A stretch of DNA of 64,000 nucleotides from Candidatus Nitronauta litoralis (GTDB taxonomy: Bacteria; Nitrospinota; Nitrospinia; Nitrospinales; Nitrospinaceae), in assembly GCA_015698285.1 (NCBI GenBank), contig CP048685.1:3224001-3288000 (forward strand), in the 5' to 3' direction. Each line of letters starts with the position of its first letter. Position 1 is the stretch's first letter. The notes below the pieces were generated by a model. The model did not search any database and was not told the origin of the DNA. It worked only from the letters and a program-made list of their open reading frames with translations. Made by a program: the position numbers and the translations under genes. This document shows positions 17,001 to 25,154 of the stretch, in pieces.

Positions 17001-17373
17001 ATGGGGAGATATTATTTGAACCGGGTTGTTTTTCCTTGAGGAAAGGTTGGAGCTGGACTGAGTTGATCAAACCATTTTCGAGTCCTTCGGTTTTTTCTTC
17101 AACTAGCAGGGCCGCCGATTCCCGGGAAAATCGACCGAACATTCCCCGGATGAAATAACGGAATATCACGTACCCAATGGGGATTGCCCACAGAGCTAAA
17201 AAGTAGGGGAAATATGCACCAAAACCCGGAATAAAATAAGCGAGTATGCTGACGAGGAGAAACCCGATTGTTAATACAGTAGCGGCCAGAAATGCTCCAT
17301 TGAGACCAAAATTGTGGGCGCGTTGACGCCGCACTTCGTCCAGAAACAGCTGAATTCGGTTGTTGGATTCCAT
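14032..17373 (-). CDS. DUF4175-type membrane protein with long coiled coils
   Basis: 1113 residues. Two N-terminal membrane helices (about 25-70) and a third (about 155-175) are followed by an Ig-like beta region (about 210-430, with phrases such as LKLTFNYPAYT and YFLEVRDNDN) and then a very long Gln/Glu/Lys/Leu-rich coiled coil (about 430-1050). Layout and N-terminus match DUF4175. Proteins of this kind are encoded next to MoxR ATPases, as here, and probably form a scaffold across the periplasm. Biochemical role is unknown. The stop overlaps the next gene by ATGA. The coiled coil contains Met/Gln-rich runs that are unusually biased. Confidence 0.75.
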   Translation of the reverse strand: MESNNRIQLFLDEVRRQRAHNFGLNGAFLAATVLTIGFLLVSILAYFIPGFGAYFPYFLALWAIPIGYVIFRYFIRGMFGRFSRESAALLVEEKTEGLENGLINSVQLQPFLKEKQPGSNNISPSFVKELLDRTSKRVETLKPDTLLPSQELFRNRNIFVAALTVLSTLFLFWPNLFSEGFRNLMAPPAEARINPTDDSGSNHPDQANANTSFHLESLKLTFNYPAYTRLKQVTLEPSDGKIQVLPGTEVVVTAKFDRVVKDAELVLNSRDFLSMTAKKNGAFEGRFFAKDNGYYQFRLNTENGGKVLLASQYPIKVVNDQSPTITLMLANPKPVYLPNDKIKMFFEAHDDYGISRIELVSESGGQITRKAIKTVKSIETELKDGFTWELGTMRFEPGAEVRYFLEVRDNDNILGPNTGQSEMFSFEIFDEFKKREDLLVLQEELLEKMIALLANTLLFSPQGLTHTVKGLNTVKRQMGNHTDQLIEVIRLTQTIHEQAKTIGSFPQTYLTLLKNMARNFNGIREDHIQAISRLTDAIGNATPVGLNFPPIESVNQDLVTHLERDILLLVKIINRERMDQVLDLNDDLQSLADQLKEEFEKARDQENALNKPQFKKALEKIRETMQKIMEQLARQTQGMSDEFLNPNAMENLEMQDFKASLEKLMSLVENGQMQKAMQEMENMMKDLQQLSQQLDQMMNDQENLMDIQTVKKLEESLAKVEQLEKEQKGLLEKTAKLNKKLRSKQSQRFEDRLKEFFASLRKDVNQIQTLLRDSGTFLEEHQQMKQLEALMDEENKLKQKIQDLNQKTIDALQDQLQQEKFGELNIAREELSGINQKIQDLRLKMFHGFKTFLPQLKDQYDRLEEFTELQDLHEFDALFKNTYPEIFRWDNHFRTARDARPDLKDRLTADLQEVSRLNTEISKKLGTMRRDLRADYRALITEPDKENLQSMANKQGELKDQSNELANDFRKMQQDNPMVPSILDQKMKGASRNMGFSQSNLKEQNVPESIRAENKALKDLSELKDMLQQMRDGQGNTTPQQTRRMARLGTGRARDTSPGGGSIRMQREKVTLPSEDQYHVPQQFREEILEAMKHQHPRQYEKMVSQYYKELVK

Positions 17374-17540
17374 TAAAAGATAGGGCCTGATCTATTGCTA
17401 ACCCCTTTATTATCTCATCCCATCAGGGAATCCTCAAGAGAGTATGGACATTCCTTCAACTACCCGATTTGTCCGGTTTTAAGGAATACGTGGAATTGAA
17501 AAGGGTAGATTCAAATACGGTAAAAAATTTAATGGGGAAT

Positions 17541-18542
17541 TTAGTTTAAGAAAAAGGGCTTTTTATCTGGCAGGCCCCAATATTTGTTCAGGAAGCGGTT
17601 GAGGTTCTGCTCTGCACGCGCGACCTGTCTCCATTCCTGTTTTTCTGAAAATAACTCTCTGGCAGTGCGGGTAAACGCAATGGCCCGTGACCCTCTCCCC
17701 AGTTCGTCGTAGGCGGCTCCCAGGTTTAAATTGATGGCGCCATTGGCTGGGCCAATGTCGAGTGCCCGTTTGTAGGCATCGATTGCCTCAATAAAACTAT
17801 CCTGCCCGCTGTAAGCCAGTCCTAAATTAAACCATCCAGATTGTAAGCCTGGCTGAAGGCGCACCACTTCCTTAAAAGCAGTAACTGCATCCTCGGAGCG
17901 TTCCAGTGAAAGGTAGATCATGCCCAGCATGTGATTCGCCTCCAGGTATCCGGGTTTCTCAACAACGGCTTGCTCGCAGGAAGCAATGGCATTGTTAAAT
18001 TCCCTTTGAGCCCGGTATGCGGCACAAAGCAGGTAATGTCCCTGAGCATCTTTGGGATGTTTATCCAAATGTTGAATAAGGGAGGTTTTGGCAGTGTCGT
18101 ATCGCTCCAATTGACCCTCAATGACTCCCTTCATATAAACCGCTTTTGGATGGTCCGGGTTTAGACGGGAGGCTTCTTTTAAGGAACGGAGGGCTTTTTC
18201 AAGTTGTGTGGCTGGGCCGTGTGAAAGATTACTTTTTGCTGACAGGCATTGGAGGATGTCATCTTTCTCCAGGCAGTTTTCCTGATCGGATAATATTTCC
18301 TTGTCTCGCAAGGCCACTCCCAAATTGTAATGGGCTTCTGTCAATTTTGGGTCAAGTTCGATCGCCTTTTCCCACGCTAAGACGGCATTGTTCCTGTGGC
18401 CAGAGTGCCAAAGATCAACACCTTCCTTAAACCTGGCAGCAGCTTTCAGTTCATTTGTGACCACTCCAAATTGCTCCGCCATCAGACAATGAGGACTAAA
18501 AAACAGCGAAGCAATAATAAGAATATGGATGCGTAGTCGCAT
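17541..18542 (-). CDS. Secreted or periplasmic TPR protein
   Basis: 333 residues. A signal peptide (1-22, ending CLMAEQ) is followed by about seven TPR repeats with the usual W/LG/Y/A/F/A/P spacing (AVLAWEKAIELDPKLTEAHYNLG, and repeats to about 310). TPR proteins are protein-binding scaffolds; the partner is unknown. It is the last gene on this strand before the divergent region at 18543, and 167 bases separate it from DUF4175, so it may have its own transcript or lead the moxR operon. The promoter region is shared with the divergent gene. Confidence 0.85.
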   Translation of the reverse strand: MRLRIHILIIASLFFSPHCLMAEQFGVVTNELKAAARFKEGVDLWHSGHRNNAVLAWEKAIELDPKLTEAHYNLGVALRDKEILSDQENCLEKDDILQCLSAKSNLSHGPATQLEKALRSLKEASRLNPDHPKAVYMKGVIEGQLERYDTAKTSLIQHLDKHPKDAQGHYLLCAAYRAQREFNNAIASCEQAVVEKPGYLEANHMLGMIYLSLERSEDAVTAFKEVVRLQPGLQSGWFNLGLAYSGQDSFIEAIDAYKRALDIGPANGAINLNLGAAYDELGRGSRAIAFTRTARELFSEKQEWRQVARAEQNLNRFLNKYWGLPDKKPFFLN

Positions 18543-18677
18543 ATAAATAAAGGGGTTCGTGTTTTTGTTTGTTTATAAATGTATCAGCAACCTGTGAGTT
18601 TTGCCAGCTTTAAACGGTTGAAATTAAACTGACCCGATGTGCTATTGAATAGAATGACCTATGCTAAAATTGAATCC

Positions 18678-19514
18678 ATGAAATTTTTCCGGAAATTAAG
18701 CAAATATGGTTTTGCTAAGGCTGCAGGCCTGCTTTTCATTCTCATTCCTGTTGTAGCCAGCGCACAAGTGTCTGACCCATTGAATATATCGATTGAGGCC
18801 AAAGTGAATCAGGAAGGGAAGGTTGGTATTTCCCTGACTTTAAAAAACGAGGGCTCGACTCCGCTTTTTCATATCCACCCCATGCTCCATTTTCACCACA
18901 CCATGACCATGCTGGATGGCATCCATCGGTTGGATGCTGGGGATTCGGTGACTATAGAAAATAACGAACATCCGCCGGTCAGGCTGCCGGGCAGTTATCC
19001 CCTGGTCGCGATGGTTGGCTACAAGCCAGATGAAACGGCCGATCCTGTTTCCACGGTGCACACAGGCAGTTTCTTTTTCAAGGAAGCCCTGCCTTCTGAA
19101 ATTAAAGGAAGTATTCTGACCTCGAAAAGGGCTGATGACTCCCTGTTAAGGGTGGTGTTGAAAAACGAATCCACCTCTTTTAAAAATGTCCGAATGATGC
19201 TGGTTTTACCACCTGGTATTAAAGCCGAGCAGTTTCAAAGTATGAAAGGTTTCACCCTGCGTTCGGGTGAGGAGAAAAGTTTTGATATACAGGTGAAGAA
19301 AAACGCGGGACTTCCCAGTGGGCAGTTCCCAGTTCATATGCTGCTTGAATATGGCCAGATGTTAAAACATTATTCCGGGGATATACCGGGAACGGTTAAT
19401 TTCGGACCATTCTGGGGAGCAGGACCCCTCCTGCCTCAAATGCTTGTTTTCCTCTTTTTATCTTATGGGATTTTTAAAGTGTTACGTCGTCGCAACCTGG
19501 AAAATCTGTCATAA
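18678..19514 (+). CDS. Membrane-anchored exported protein, unknown
   Basis: 278 residues from ATG 18678; an in-frame ATG at 18654 is also possible. Signal peptide at about 10-28 (AAGLLFILIPVVASAQ), then two beta-rich Ig-like segments (about 30-130 and 135-235: NEGSTPLFHIHPML and LKNESTSFKNVRMMLVLPPG), and one C-terminal membrane helix (about 255-270) ending in arginines. It resembles CARDB/NEW3-like export proteins, but I cannot name a family. The next gene, 57 bases downstream, encodes another membrane protein, so the two may be an operon with the methyltransferase gene. Confidence 0.7.
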   Translation: MKFFRKLSKYGFAKAAGLLFILIPVVASAQVSDPLNISIEAKVNQEGKVGISLTLKNEGSTPLFHIHPMLHFHHTMTMLDGIHRLDAGDSVTIENNEHPPVRLPGSYPLVAMVGYKPDETADPVSTVHTGSFFFKEALPSEIKGSILTSKRADDSLLRVVLKNESTSFKNVRMMLVLPPGIKAEQFQSMKGFTLRSGEEKSFDIQVKKNAGLPSGQFPVHMLLEYGQMLKHYSGDIPGTVNFGPFWGAGPLLPQMLVFLFLSYGIFKVLRRRNLENLS

Positions 19515-19571
19515 CCATCGAGTGTCTCCGATTGACCGGAAATAACGTTTATTTTGTTAAAGAGGATTGCC

Positions 19572-20498
19572 TTGGCCGGAACATTTTCAAGAAGTGAAAT
19601 AAAAGGGGCCCGGCCTGAGAGTAGAACAACGATACATGGATGGCCTTCCGTTATTTTTGGAATCCCCTTTCTGAGTGTTGGTGTTTTCATATTTCTGATT
19701 TCAATCGGTGTAATTCCCGTCGACCCCTCGACCGTACATGCACCCCTGTGGGTACTGAGCGCTGCAGGACTAATGTTTGGGCTGCCAGGAGCTTTCCTGA
19801 TGATTCATGGTGCAAAGGGATTGTCTCTAAAAGTTCGACTTGAGGCGGGGAGGGAGCATCAGCCAGATAAACCCTGGTTATGGGATTATGACTGGGAGCC
19901 GCTGGGTATCAGTGAGACCAAGCACAAAGAGGTCATTAACCATTTTATGGTGGCTGTATTTTTAATAATTTTTTTGTCTCCGTTTAATTGGTGGGCCTTT
20001 ATGTCCGAAGATAGCTCCGCCATGGTCGTTGGCATCGTCGGTTTTTTCGACCTGATTCTGCTTATTGTTTCCGGGCATGCGTTTTATAAACTGTTCCAGT
20101 TAATCAAATATGGTAATAGTCGTTTGCGTTTTGGGAATTTTCCTTTTTTTCTTGGATCGAGAGCTGATTTGATTCTGGAAGGTCTTCCAAATCACATGGA
20201 CCATCTGGGTATCAAGCTTCGGGCTGTTGAGGAAGCCTACGAGATGCGCGGGTCGGGGAAAAACAGGCGGCAACAGGTTGTGTGTTACAAGCGCTATGAG
20301 GAAGAGCGTTCACAGTCAAATATTTCAATAGGTCCCGATGGAAGGTTCAAGATAACCTGGGATTTGCCTACTGATAATGATCTGGGTACACGTCTTGCTG
20401 AACGTCCCGCTTTTTTCTGGGAGATGGTGATTGAAGCACAAACTCCTGGTATTGATTACAGCGCCCGTTTCCTGGTTCCGGTCTACTCGCAACCATAA
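19572..20498 (+). CDS. Multi-pass membrane protein with arrestin-like C-terminus (DUF3592-like)
   Basis: 308 residues from TTG 19572, which sits 6-7 bases after an AAGAGG ribosome-binding site; the frame is also open to TTG 19554. Four hydrophobic segments are seen (about 20-45, 50-75, 125-145 and 150-175). The C-terminal half is beta-rich and ends FFWEMVIEAQTPGIDYSARFLVPVY, a phrase resembling the C-terminus of DUF3592-like proteins. Function unknown. Its stop overlaps the following ATG (TAATG), so the methyltransferase is translationally coupled. Confidence 0.65.
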   Translation: MAGTFSRSEIKGARPESRTTIHGWPSVIFGIPFLSVGVFIFLISIGVIPVDPSTVHAPLWVLSAAGLMFGLPGAFLMIHGAKGLSLKVRLEAGREHQPDKPWLWDYDWEPLGISETKHKEVINHFMVAVFLIIFLSPFNWWAFMSEDSSAMVVGIVGFFDLILLIVSGHAFYKLFQLIKYGNSRLRFGNFPFFLGSRADLILEGLPNHMDHLGIKLRAVEEAYEMRGSGKNRRQQVVCYKRYEEERSQSNISIGPDGRFKITWDLPTDNDLGTRLAERPAFFWEMVIEAQTPGIDYSARFLVPVYSQP

Positions 20499-21409
20499 TG
20501 TTACCTGAAATCAAATCGGCGTACCTTTTGGCTGAAGGGTACGAGTCCCAACTGGAGCAGGAACTGGCAGGTATTGTTGGCCGGCATGGCCGATTGTTCT
20601 TTTCGGACCAGCCCCCTCAAAATGTTTTCTGGGCGCAAAATATCTGGCACAATCCGCAAACTCATGAAATCGAATCAATCAATCATGCCGTACGGACGTT
20701 AAAACAGATTCAGCGAAACTGGTGTTGTTATGCCAAAGATCTGCATCGAAGGTCGGCGCTCATTCAGGAAAAGCTTCCCCATATTTCGGCAAAACCAGTA
20801 GTATTTCCTTCCCCGCTTCCCAAAGCCACTCTGGGTTCCTGGACCCTGTTGGATAAAAACACCTTGCTTGCATCCCCTCAATGTTCCAGTGCATTTTTAA
20901 ACGGTGAAATATATTTTGAAGAGGACAAGACGGGTCCACCAAACCGGGCTTACCTGAAACTGTGGGAAGCATTTACCTTGATGGAGTCCTGTCCGAAACA
21001 AGGTGAATTTTGTATAGATGCTGGCGGGTCGCCGGGTGGGTGGGCGTGGACGGTTGCGAAACTGGGAGCCCGGGTGTTAAGTGTGGACCGTGCGCCACTT
21101 GATGAAAAGGTTATGAATCTGAAAGAGGTTGAATTTGAACAGGGCAATGCGTTCAACAAAAAACCCGAAGATTTTGAAAAGGTCGACTGGTTGATTTGCG
21201 ATGTGGTGTGTTATCCAGAGAAACTATTGGATTGGGTCATCCGCTGGGTCGAGAGTGGAAAGGCACAGCACATGATTGCCACTATCAAATTCCAGGGTGA
21301 AGCCGATTACTCAATAGCCAAGCGGTTTGCTGCAATACCCGGAAGCAAGGTCCAGCATCTATTTCACAACAAACACGAACTCACCTGGATGTGGAAGAGG
21401 GAAGGTTGA
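20498..21409 (+). CDS. RlmM/FtsJ-like rRNA 2'-O-methyltransferase
   Basis: 303 residues. The SAM-binding motif is DAGGSPGGW (174-182), and the K-D-K-E tetrad of 2'-O-methyltransferases is complete: K154, D235, K264 and E294. RlmM methylates C2498 of 23S rRNA in Escherichia coli. The fold and tetrad match FtsJ/RlmM enzymes, but this protein is shorter than E. coli RlmM (366 residues) and its N-terminal part (1-140) diverges, so the RNA target is not certain. Acts in the cytoplasm. Start overlaps the previous stop. Confidence 0.8.
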   Translation: MLPEIKSAYLLAEGYESQLEQELAGIVGRHGRLFFSDQPPQNVFWAQNIWHNPQTHEIESINHAVRTLKQIQRNWCCYAKDLHRRSALIQEKLPHISAKPVVFPSPLPKATLGSWTLLDKNTLLASPQCSSAFLNGEIYFEEDKTGPPNRAYLKLWEAFTLMESCPKQGEFCIDAGGSPGGWAWTVAKLGARVLSVDRAPLDEKVMNLKEVEFEQGNAFNKKPEDFEKVDWLICDVVCYPEKLLDWVIRWVESGKAQHMIATIKFQGEADYSIAKRFAAIPGSKVQHLFHNKHELTWMWKREG

Positions 21410-21419
21410 TCGTAAAAGT

Positions 21420-21794
21420 TTATTTCTTCGGAGTCGAAAAGGCGAGGATGAGCCAGCCGATCATGAAGCACAGTCCGCCAAGGGGTGTTATAGGCCCCAG
21501 GAATTTGGGCCCCCCCAGTGTGAGAGCGTAAATACTGCCGCTGAACATGATGATGCCCGCTACAAAAAACTTGCCTGCTCGATTAATCTTTGCATGACTC
21601 GCCGGATCGGCCTGTCCATGAATGACCCCAATCAGGATAAGAGCGAAACTGTGAAGGAAGTGATATTGGACGGCGGTTTTAAAGCCGGCAAGTTGCTTCG
21701 CGGTAAGAACCGCCTTCAGGGAATGGGCACCGAAGGCTCCCAGGACGACACCGATACACCCGAGGATTCCTCCGATCATGATCCAGATTCGCAT
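21420..21794 (-). CDS. DUF423 membrane protein (YgdD-like)
   Basis: 124 residues, four membrane helices. The N-terminal block (GCIGVVLGAFGAHSL) and the middle block (YHFLHSFALILIG) are the DUF423 signature. Function of the family is unknown. It starts 2 bases after the TatD/radical-SAM gene and is the last gene of the holB-ricT-metG operon. Convergent with the methyltransferase gene. Confidence 0.92.
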   Translation of the reverse strand: MRIWIMIGGILGCIGVVLGAFGAHSLKAVLTAKQLAGFKTAVQYHFLHSFALILIGVIHGQADPASHAKINRAGKFFVAGIIMFSGSIYALTLGGPKFLGPITPLGGLCFMIGWLILAFSTPKK

Positions 21795-21796
21795 GG

Positions 21797-23188
21797 TCAG
21801 CCTACCAGGTTATAGCGACGTGCCCGGAACTTTACATCCAGCTTGTCGTGGGAAATTGATTCGCACTTTTCTTCGTCCACCCCAGGTTGATGGGTCACTA
21901 TGCTCGCCTGGACATCCGGAATATGCTCGCGTGCAGATTCGATAAACTTCACTACTTCTTGGTATATGTTCCCCCGAAAATTTGGCAGGGGCTGGACGAT
22001 TTCGTCATAGGCTTCTGAATTGTCCGCATTGAGACTGACGGACACTTCATCAATCAAGCCTGATAATTCCGGAACGATATTGCGTTTGTGGATCACGTTG
22101 CCATGACCGTTGGTGTTAAGCCTTGTGCGTCCACCCATGGATTTTACTTTTTGCGCAATTTCCTTAAGGGCATCGAGCCTTAATGTCGGTTCGCCAAATC
22201 CACAAAACACAACTTCATCATAAGCCGTTGGGTCCCCAATCTCGCCTAAAATTTCACTGGCAGAGGGTTCGCGGTCAAGTGCCAGGTTATAACCCTGCAC
22301 CACGGGTTTAGTGAGGCGTGTGCAGAAAACGCAATTGGCCGTGCAGCGTTGCGTCAGGTTGAGATATAAAGAATTTCGAATTTTATAAGTGATGGTCCCA
22401 GGGTTCGCGGCTTCGCCAATACCAAACAGGTCAAAAAAATTGAGCTCCATGGTCCGTTCAACATCCTGCACCTTCAGGCCTCTGATTTCCGCCAGTAGAT
22501 TTATGGTGTGCTCAACATAGGACGGTTCGTTACGTTTACCACGCTTGGGAACCGGCGCGAGATAGGGACAATCGGTTTCGGCAAACAATCGATCCGCGGG
22601 CACATTTTTGGCCACTTCACGCAATCCTTCCAGCTTTTTGAAGGTGACCGAACCGGAAAAGGAAAGATAGAAGCCCATAGCCAGCGCTGCATCGGCAAGT
22701 TCCTGGTCGCCTGAAAAACAATGAAAAATCCCGGACCGGTTGTCCATATTTTGGGGATAGTATTCCTGCAGGATGCTGATCATGTCTTCCTTTGCATCGC
22801 GGCAATGAATTATGATCGGTTTTTTACATTCCAGGGCAAGTTCGATCTGTTTTCGGAAGTGTTCCCGCTGTTGATCCTGTGGCGAATAGTTTTTGAAATA
22901 ATCCAGGCCTGTTTCCCCCAGTGCGATTACCCTGGGGTGGGATAGCAGATCGCGAAGATGAAGGTAGGTGTCGTTGTCTATAGTCTTGACATCATGCGGA
23001 TGAACACCAGCCGTGGCGAAAATAAAATCGTACATTTCACTAAGTTCCACTGAGCGATAGCTGCTTTCAATATCGCAGCCGACATTCACCATATACTTGA
23101 TGCCAGCTTCGCGGGCACGATCTACAACCGCATCGCGGTCCTCATCAAAAGCGTCCTGGTCGATATGTGCGTGGGTATCAATAATCAT
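21797..23188 (-). CDS. tatD: TatD-family hydrolase fused to a radical-SAM domain
   Basis: 463 residues in two domains. Residues 1-258 are TatD: the metal site THAH (6 and 8), GETGLDYF, IIHCRDA, FHCFSG and AETDCPYLAP are all present, so the metal-dependent DNase/hydrolase should be active. Residues about 265-463 are a radical-SAM domain with CxxxCxxC (CTANCVFC) and a GFGEPTLR glycine motif; it matches the TatD-associated radical-SAM family, usually a separate gene. The fusion joins a nuclease-like enzyme with a SAM-radical enzyme. It follows metG by 6 bases. The substrate of the radical-SAM half is unknown. Confidence 0.88.
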   Translation of the reverse strand: MIIDTHAHIDQDAFDEDRDAVVDRAREAGIKYMVNVGCDIESSYRSVELSEMYDFIFATAGVHPHDVKTIDNDTYLHLRDLLSHPRVIALGETGLDYFKNYSPQDQQREHFRKQIELALECKKPIIIHCRDAKEDMISILQEYYPQNMDNRSGIFHCFSGDQELADAALAMGFYLSFSGSVTFKKLEGLREVAKNVPADRLFAETDCPYLAPVPKRGKRNEPSYVEHTINLLAEIRGLKVQDVERTMELNFFDLFGIGEAANPGTITYKIRNSLYLNLTQRCTANCVFCTRLTKPVVQGYNLALDREPSASEILGEIGDPTAYDEVVFCGFGEPTLRLDALKEIAQKVKSMGGRTRLNTNGHGNVIHKRNIVPELSGLIDEVSVSLNADNSEAYDEIVQPLPNFRGNIYQEVVKFIESAREHIPDVQASIVTHQPGVDEEKCESISHDKLDVKFRARRYNLVG

Positions 23189-23194
23189 AGTGTT

Positions 23195-25132
23195 TTATTT
23201 TACTCTCGAACCTTTTGGTAATTCCTGATCGAAACCCGCGAGGACAATTTTATCTGGATCGCTTCCCGCTAAAACCATGCCTTGAGATTCGATGCCCATC
23301 AGTTTGGCGGGCTTTAGATTTGCGACCAGAACGATGGTGCGGCCAATCAACTGTTCGGGTTCGTAGGCTTCGGCGATTCCTGCAACAACCTGGCGTTGCT
23401 CGATACCGATATCCACTTTGAGTTTGATTAGTTTCCTGGATTTTTTAATTTTCTCAGCTTCCAGAATAACACCGGTTCGGAAATCGAGTTTCATGAAATC
23501 GTCGATGGTCACCTGGTCGGCTATTGGGTCAACATTAGTGGTGCTGTCGTCGCCTTTTTCTTCTGCCTCTGCTTCTGCCATTATTTTCTCCGCTTCCTTT
23601 TCTTCAATTCTTGGGAACAATTGGTCACCGGGATTGATTTTAGTACCTGCCTGGATTCCACCCCAATCTTCCAGAGAGGACAAACTATCCTGAATGACAG
23701 GATCGGATATCCCGAGCTGTTGGCGCATTTTGTCACAGGAAGAGGGCATGAATGGGTGTAACAAAACGGAAGCAATACGGATAGCTTCTGCGGCGTTATA
23801 AAGAACTGTCGACAACCTGCCTTTATCTTCATCTGATTTGGCCAGGTTCCAGGGAGCGGTATCGTTTATGTAAACATTGGCTGCATCGAGGAACTCCCAT
23901 ATCTGCATCAAAATTTTGTTGAACGCCAGTTCGTCGAAAAGTCTATTAACCTCATTGGTCACTTCACGAGCTTTATAAATGAGGGCTCCATCTTCCTCTC
24001 CGGTTTCTCCAGGCTTCGGGATAATTCCATTGCAATACTTTTTAATCATATTGAGAGAACGATTAAGAAGGTTGCCCAGGTTGTTGGCAAGGTCACTATT
24101 GATTCTGCCGATCAAAGCTTTGTGAGAAAAATCTCCATCGAGTCCGAAGGGAACCTCGCGCAACAAAAAGTAGCGGATAACGTCGACTCCAAACTGGTCG
24201 ATCAGCTTATTGGGTTCAACTACGTTGAAAAGTGATTTCGACATTTTTTGACCGTTCACCGTCCACCATCCGTGTGCAAAGATATTTTTTGGCAGGTCGA
24301 GTCCGACCGCTTTTAACATCGTGGACCAGTACACCGAGTGCGTGGTCAGAATGTCTTTGCCAATGAGATGATGATTGGCAGGCCAAAAACCGCTCGCTTT
24401 AATTTCCGGGACCTGACCATGAATTGAAATATAATTGATCAACGCATCGAACCATACATAAGTTACGTATTGGTCATCGAAGGGCAGGGGGATGCCCCAT
24501 GGCAAACGTTCCTTAGGGCGGGAGATACACAAATCACCAAGCGGTTTTTTCAGGAAACCGAGAATTTCATTTTTTCTGGATTCAGGTCGAATAAATGTTG
24601 AATTTGATTTTAGGTGATCAATGAGCCAGTCCTGATATTGACCCATCTTGAAAAAATAATTAGCTTCTTTTATCTGGTCCACTTTTCGTCCGCAGTCAGG
24701 GCAGTTGCCTTCTATTAAATCTTTTTCGGTAAAGAACCTCTCGCAGGGGATGCAGTACCAGCCCTCATAAGTATCCTTATAAATTTCACCGCGGTCGAAT
24801 AGATCCTGCAGAATGGATTGAACTACCTTTTTATGGCGGTCCTCTGTGGTCCTTATAAAGTCGCTGTGGGAAATATCAAAGCGCTGCCAGAGTTCCTTGA
24901 ACCGGACGTGTAGCTCATCAACATGTTGCTGAGATGAAATGCCTCGTTTTGCCGCAGCCTCCTGAACCTTTTGCCCGTGTTCATCGGTGCCTGTCAGAAA
25001 ATAAACCTCCTCACCCTTTAAGCGGTGAAAGCGCGCAGCAACGTCTGCAGCTATCGTGGTGTAGGCGTGCCCAATGTGAGGCACATCATTGACGTAATAA
25101 ATAGGTGTGGTGATATAAAAACGCTCGCTCAT
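23195..25132 (-). CDS. metG: Methionyl-tRNA synthetase
   Basis: 645 residues. The HIGH motif (VNDVPHIGHAYT), the KMSKS loop (GQKMSKSLFN), and a four-cysteine zinc knuckle (CIPC and CPDC, about 127-150) place it in the MetG class with one zinc centre. The C-terminal about 105 residues form a tRNA-binding (OB-fold, Trbp111-like) domain (DFMKLDFRTGVILEAEKIKKS). It charges tRNA-Met in the cytoplasm. The linker before that domain is Glu/Ala/Lys-rich. Located between ricT (22 bases upstream) and tatD (6 bases downstream), a conserved neighbourhood. Confidence 0.97.
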   Translation of the reverse strand: MSERFYITTPIYYVNDVPHIGHAYTTIAADVAARFHRLKGEEVYFLTGTDEHGQKVQEAAAKRGISSQQHVDELHVRFKELWQRFDISHSDFIRTTEDRHKKVVQSILQDLFDRGEIYKDTYEGWYCIPCERFFTEKDLIEGNCPDCGRKVDQIKEANYFFKMGQYQDWLIDHLKSNSTFIRPESRKNEILGFLKKPLGDLCISRPKERLPWGIPLPFDDQYVTYVWFDALINYISIHGQVPEIKASGFWPANHHLIGKDILTTHSVYWSTMLKAVGLDLPKNIFAHGWWTVNGQKMSKSLFNVVEPNKLIDQFGVDVIRYFLLREVPFGLDGDFSHKALIGRINSDLANNLGNLLNRSLNMIKKYCNGIIPKPGETGEEDGALIYKAREVTNEVNRLFDELAFNKILMQIWEFLDAANVYINDTAPWNLAKSDEDKGRLSTVLYNAAEAIRIASVLLHPFMPSSCDKMRQQLGISDPVIQDSLSSLEDWGGIQAGTKINPGDQLFPRIEEKEAEKIMAEAEAEEKGDDSTTNVDPIADQVTIDDFMKLDFRTGVILEAEKIKKSRKLIKLKVDIGIEQRQVVAGIAEAYEPEQLIGRTIVLVANLKPAKLMGIESQGMVLAGSDPDKIVLAGFDQELPKGSRVK

Positions 25133-25154
25133 TTCAATTCACTTTCAGGGAGAA

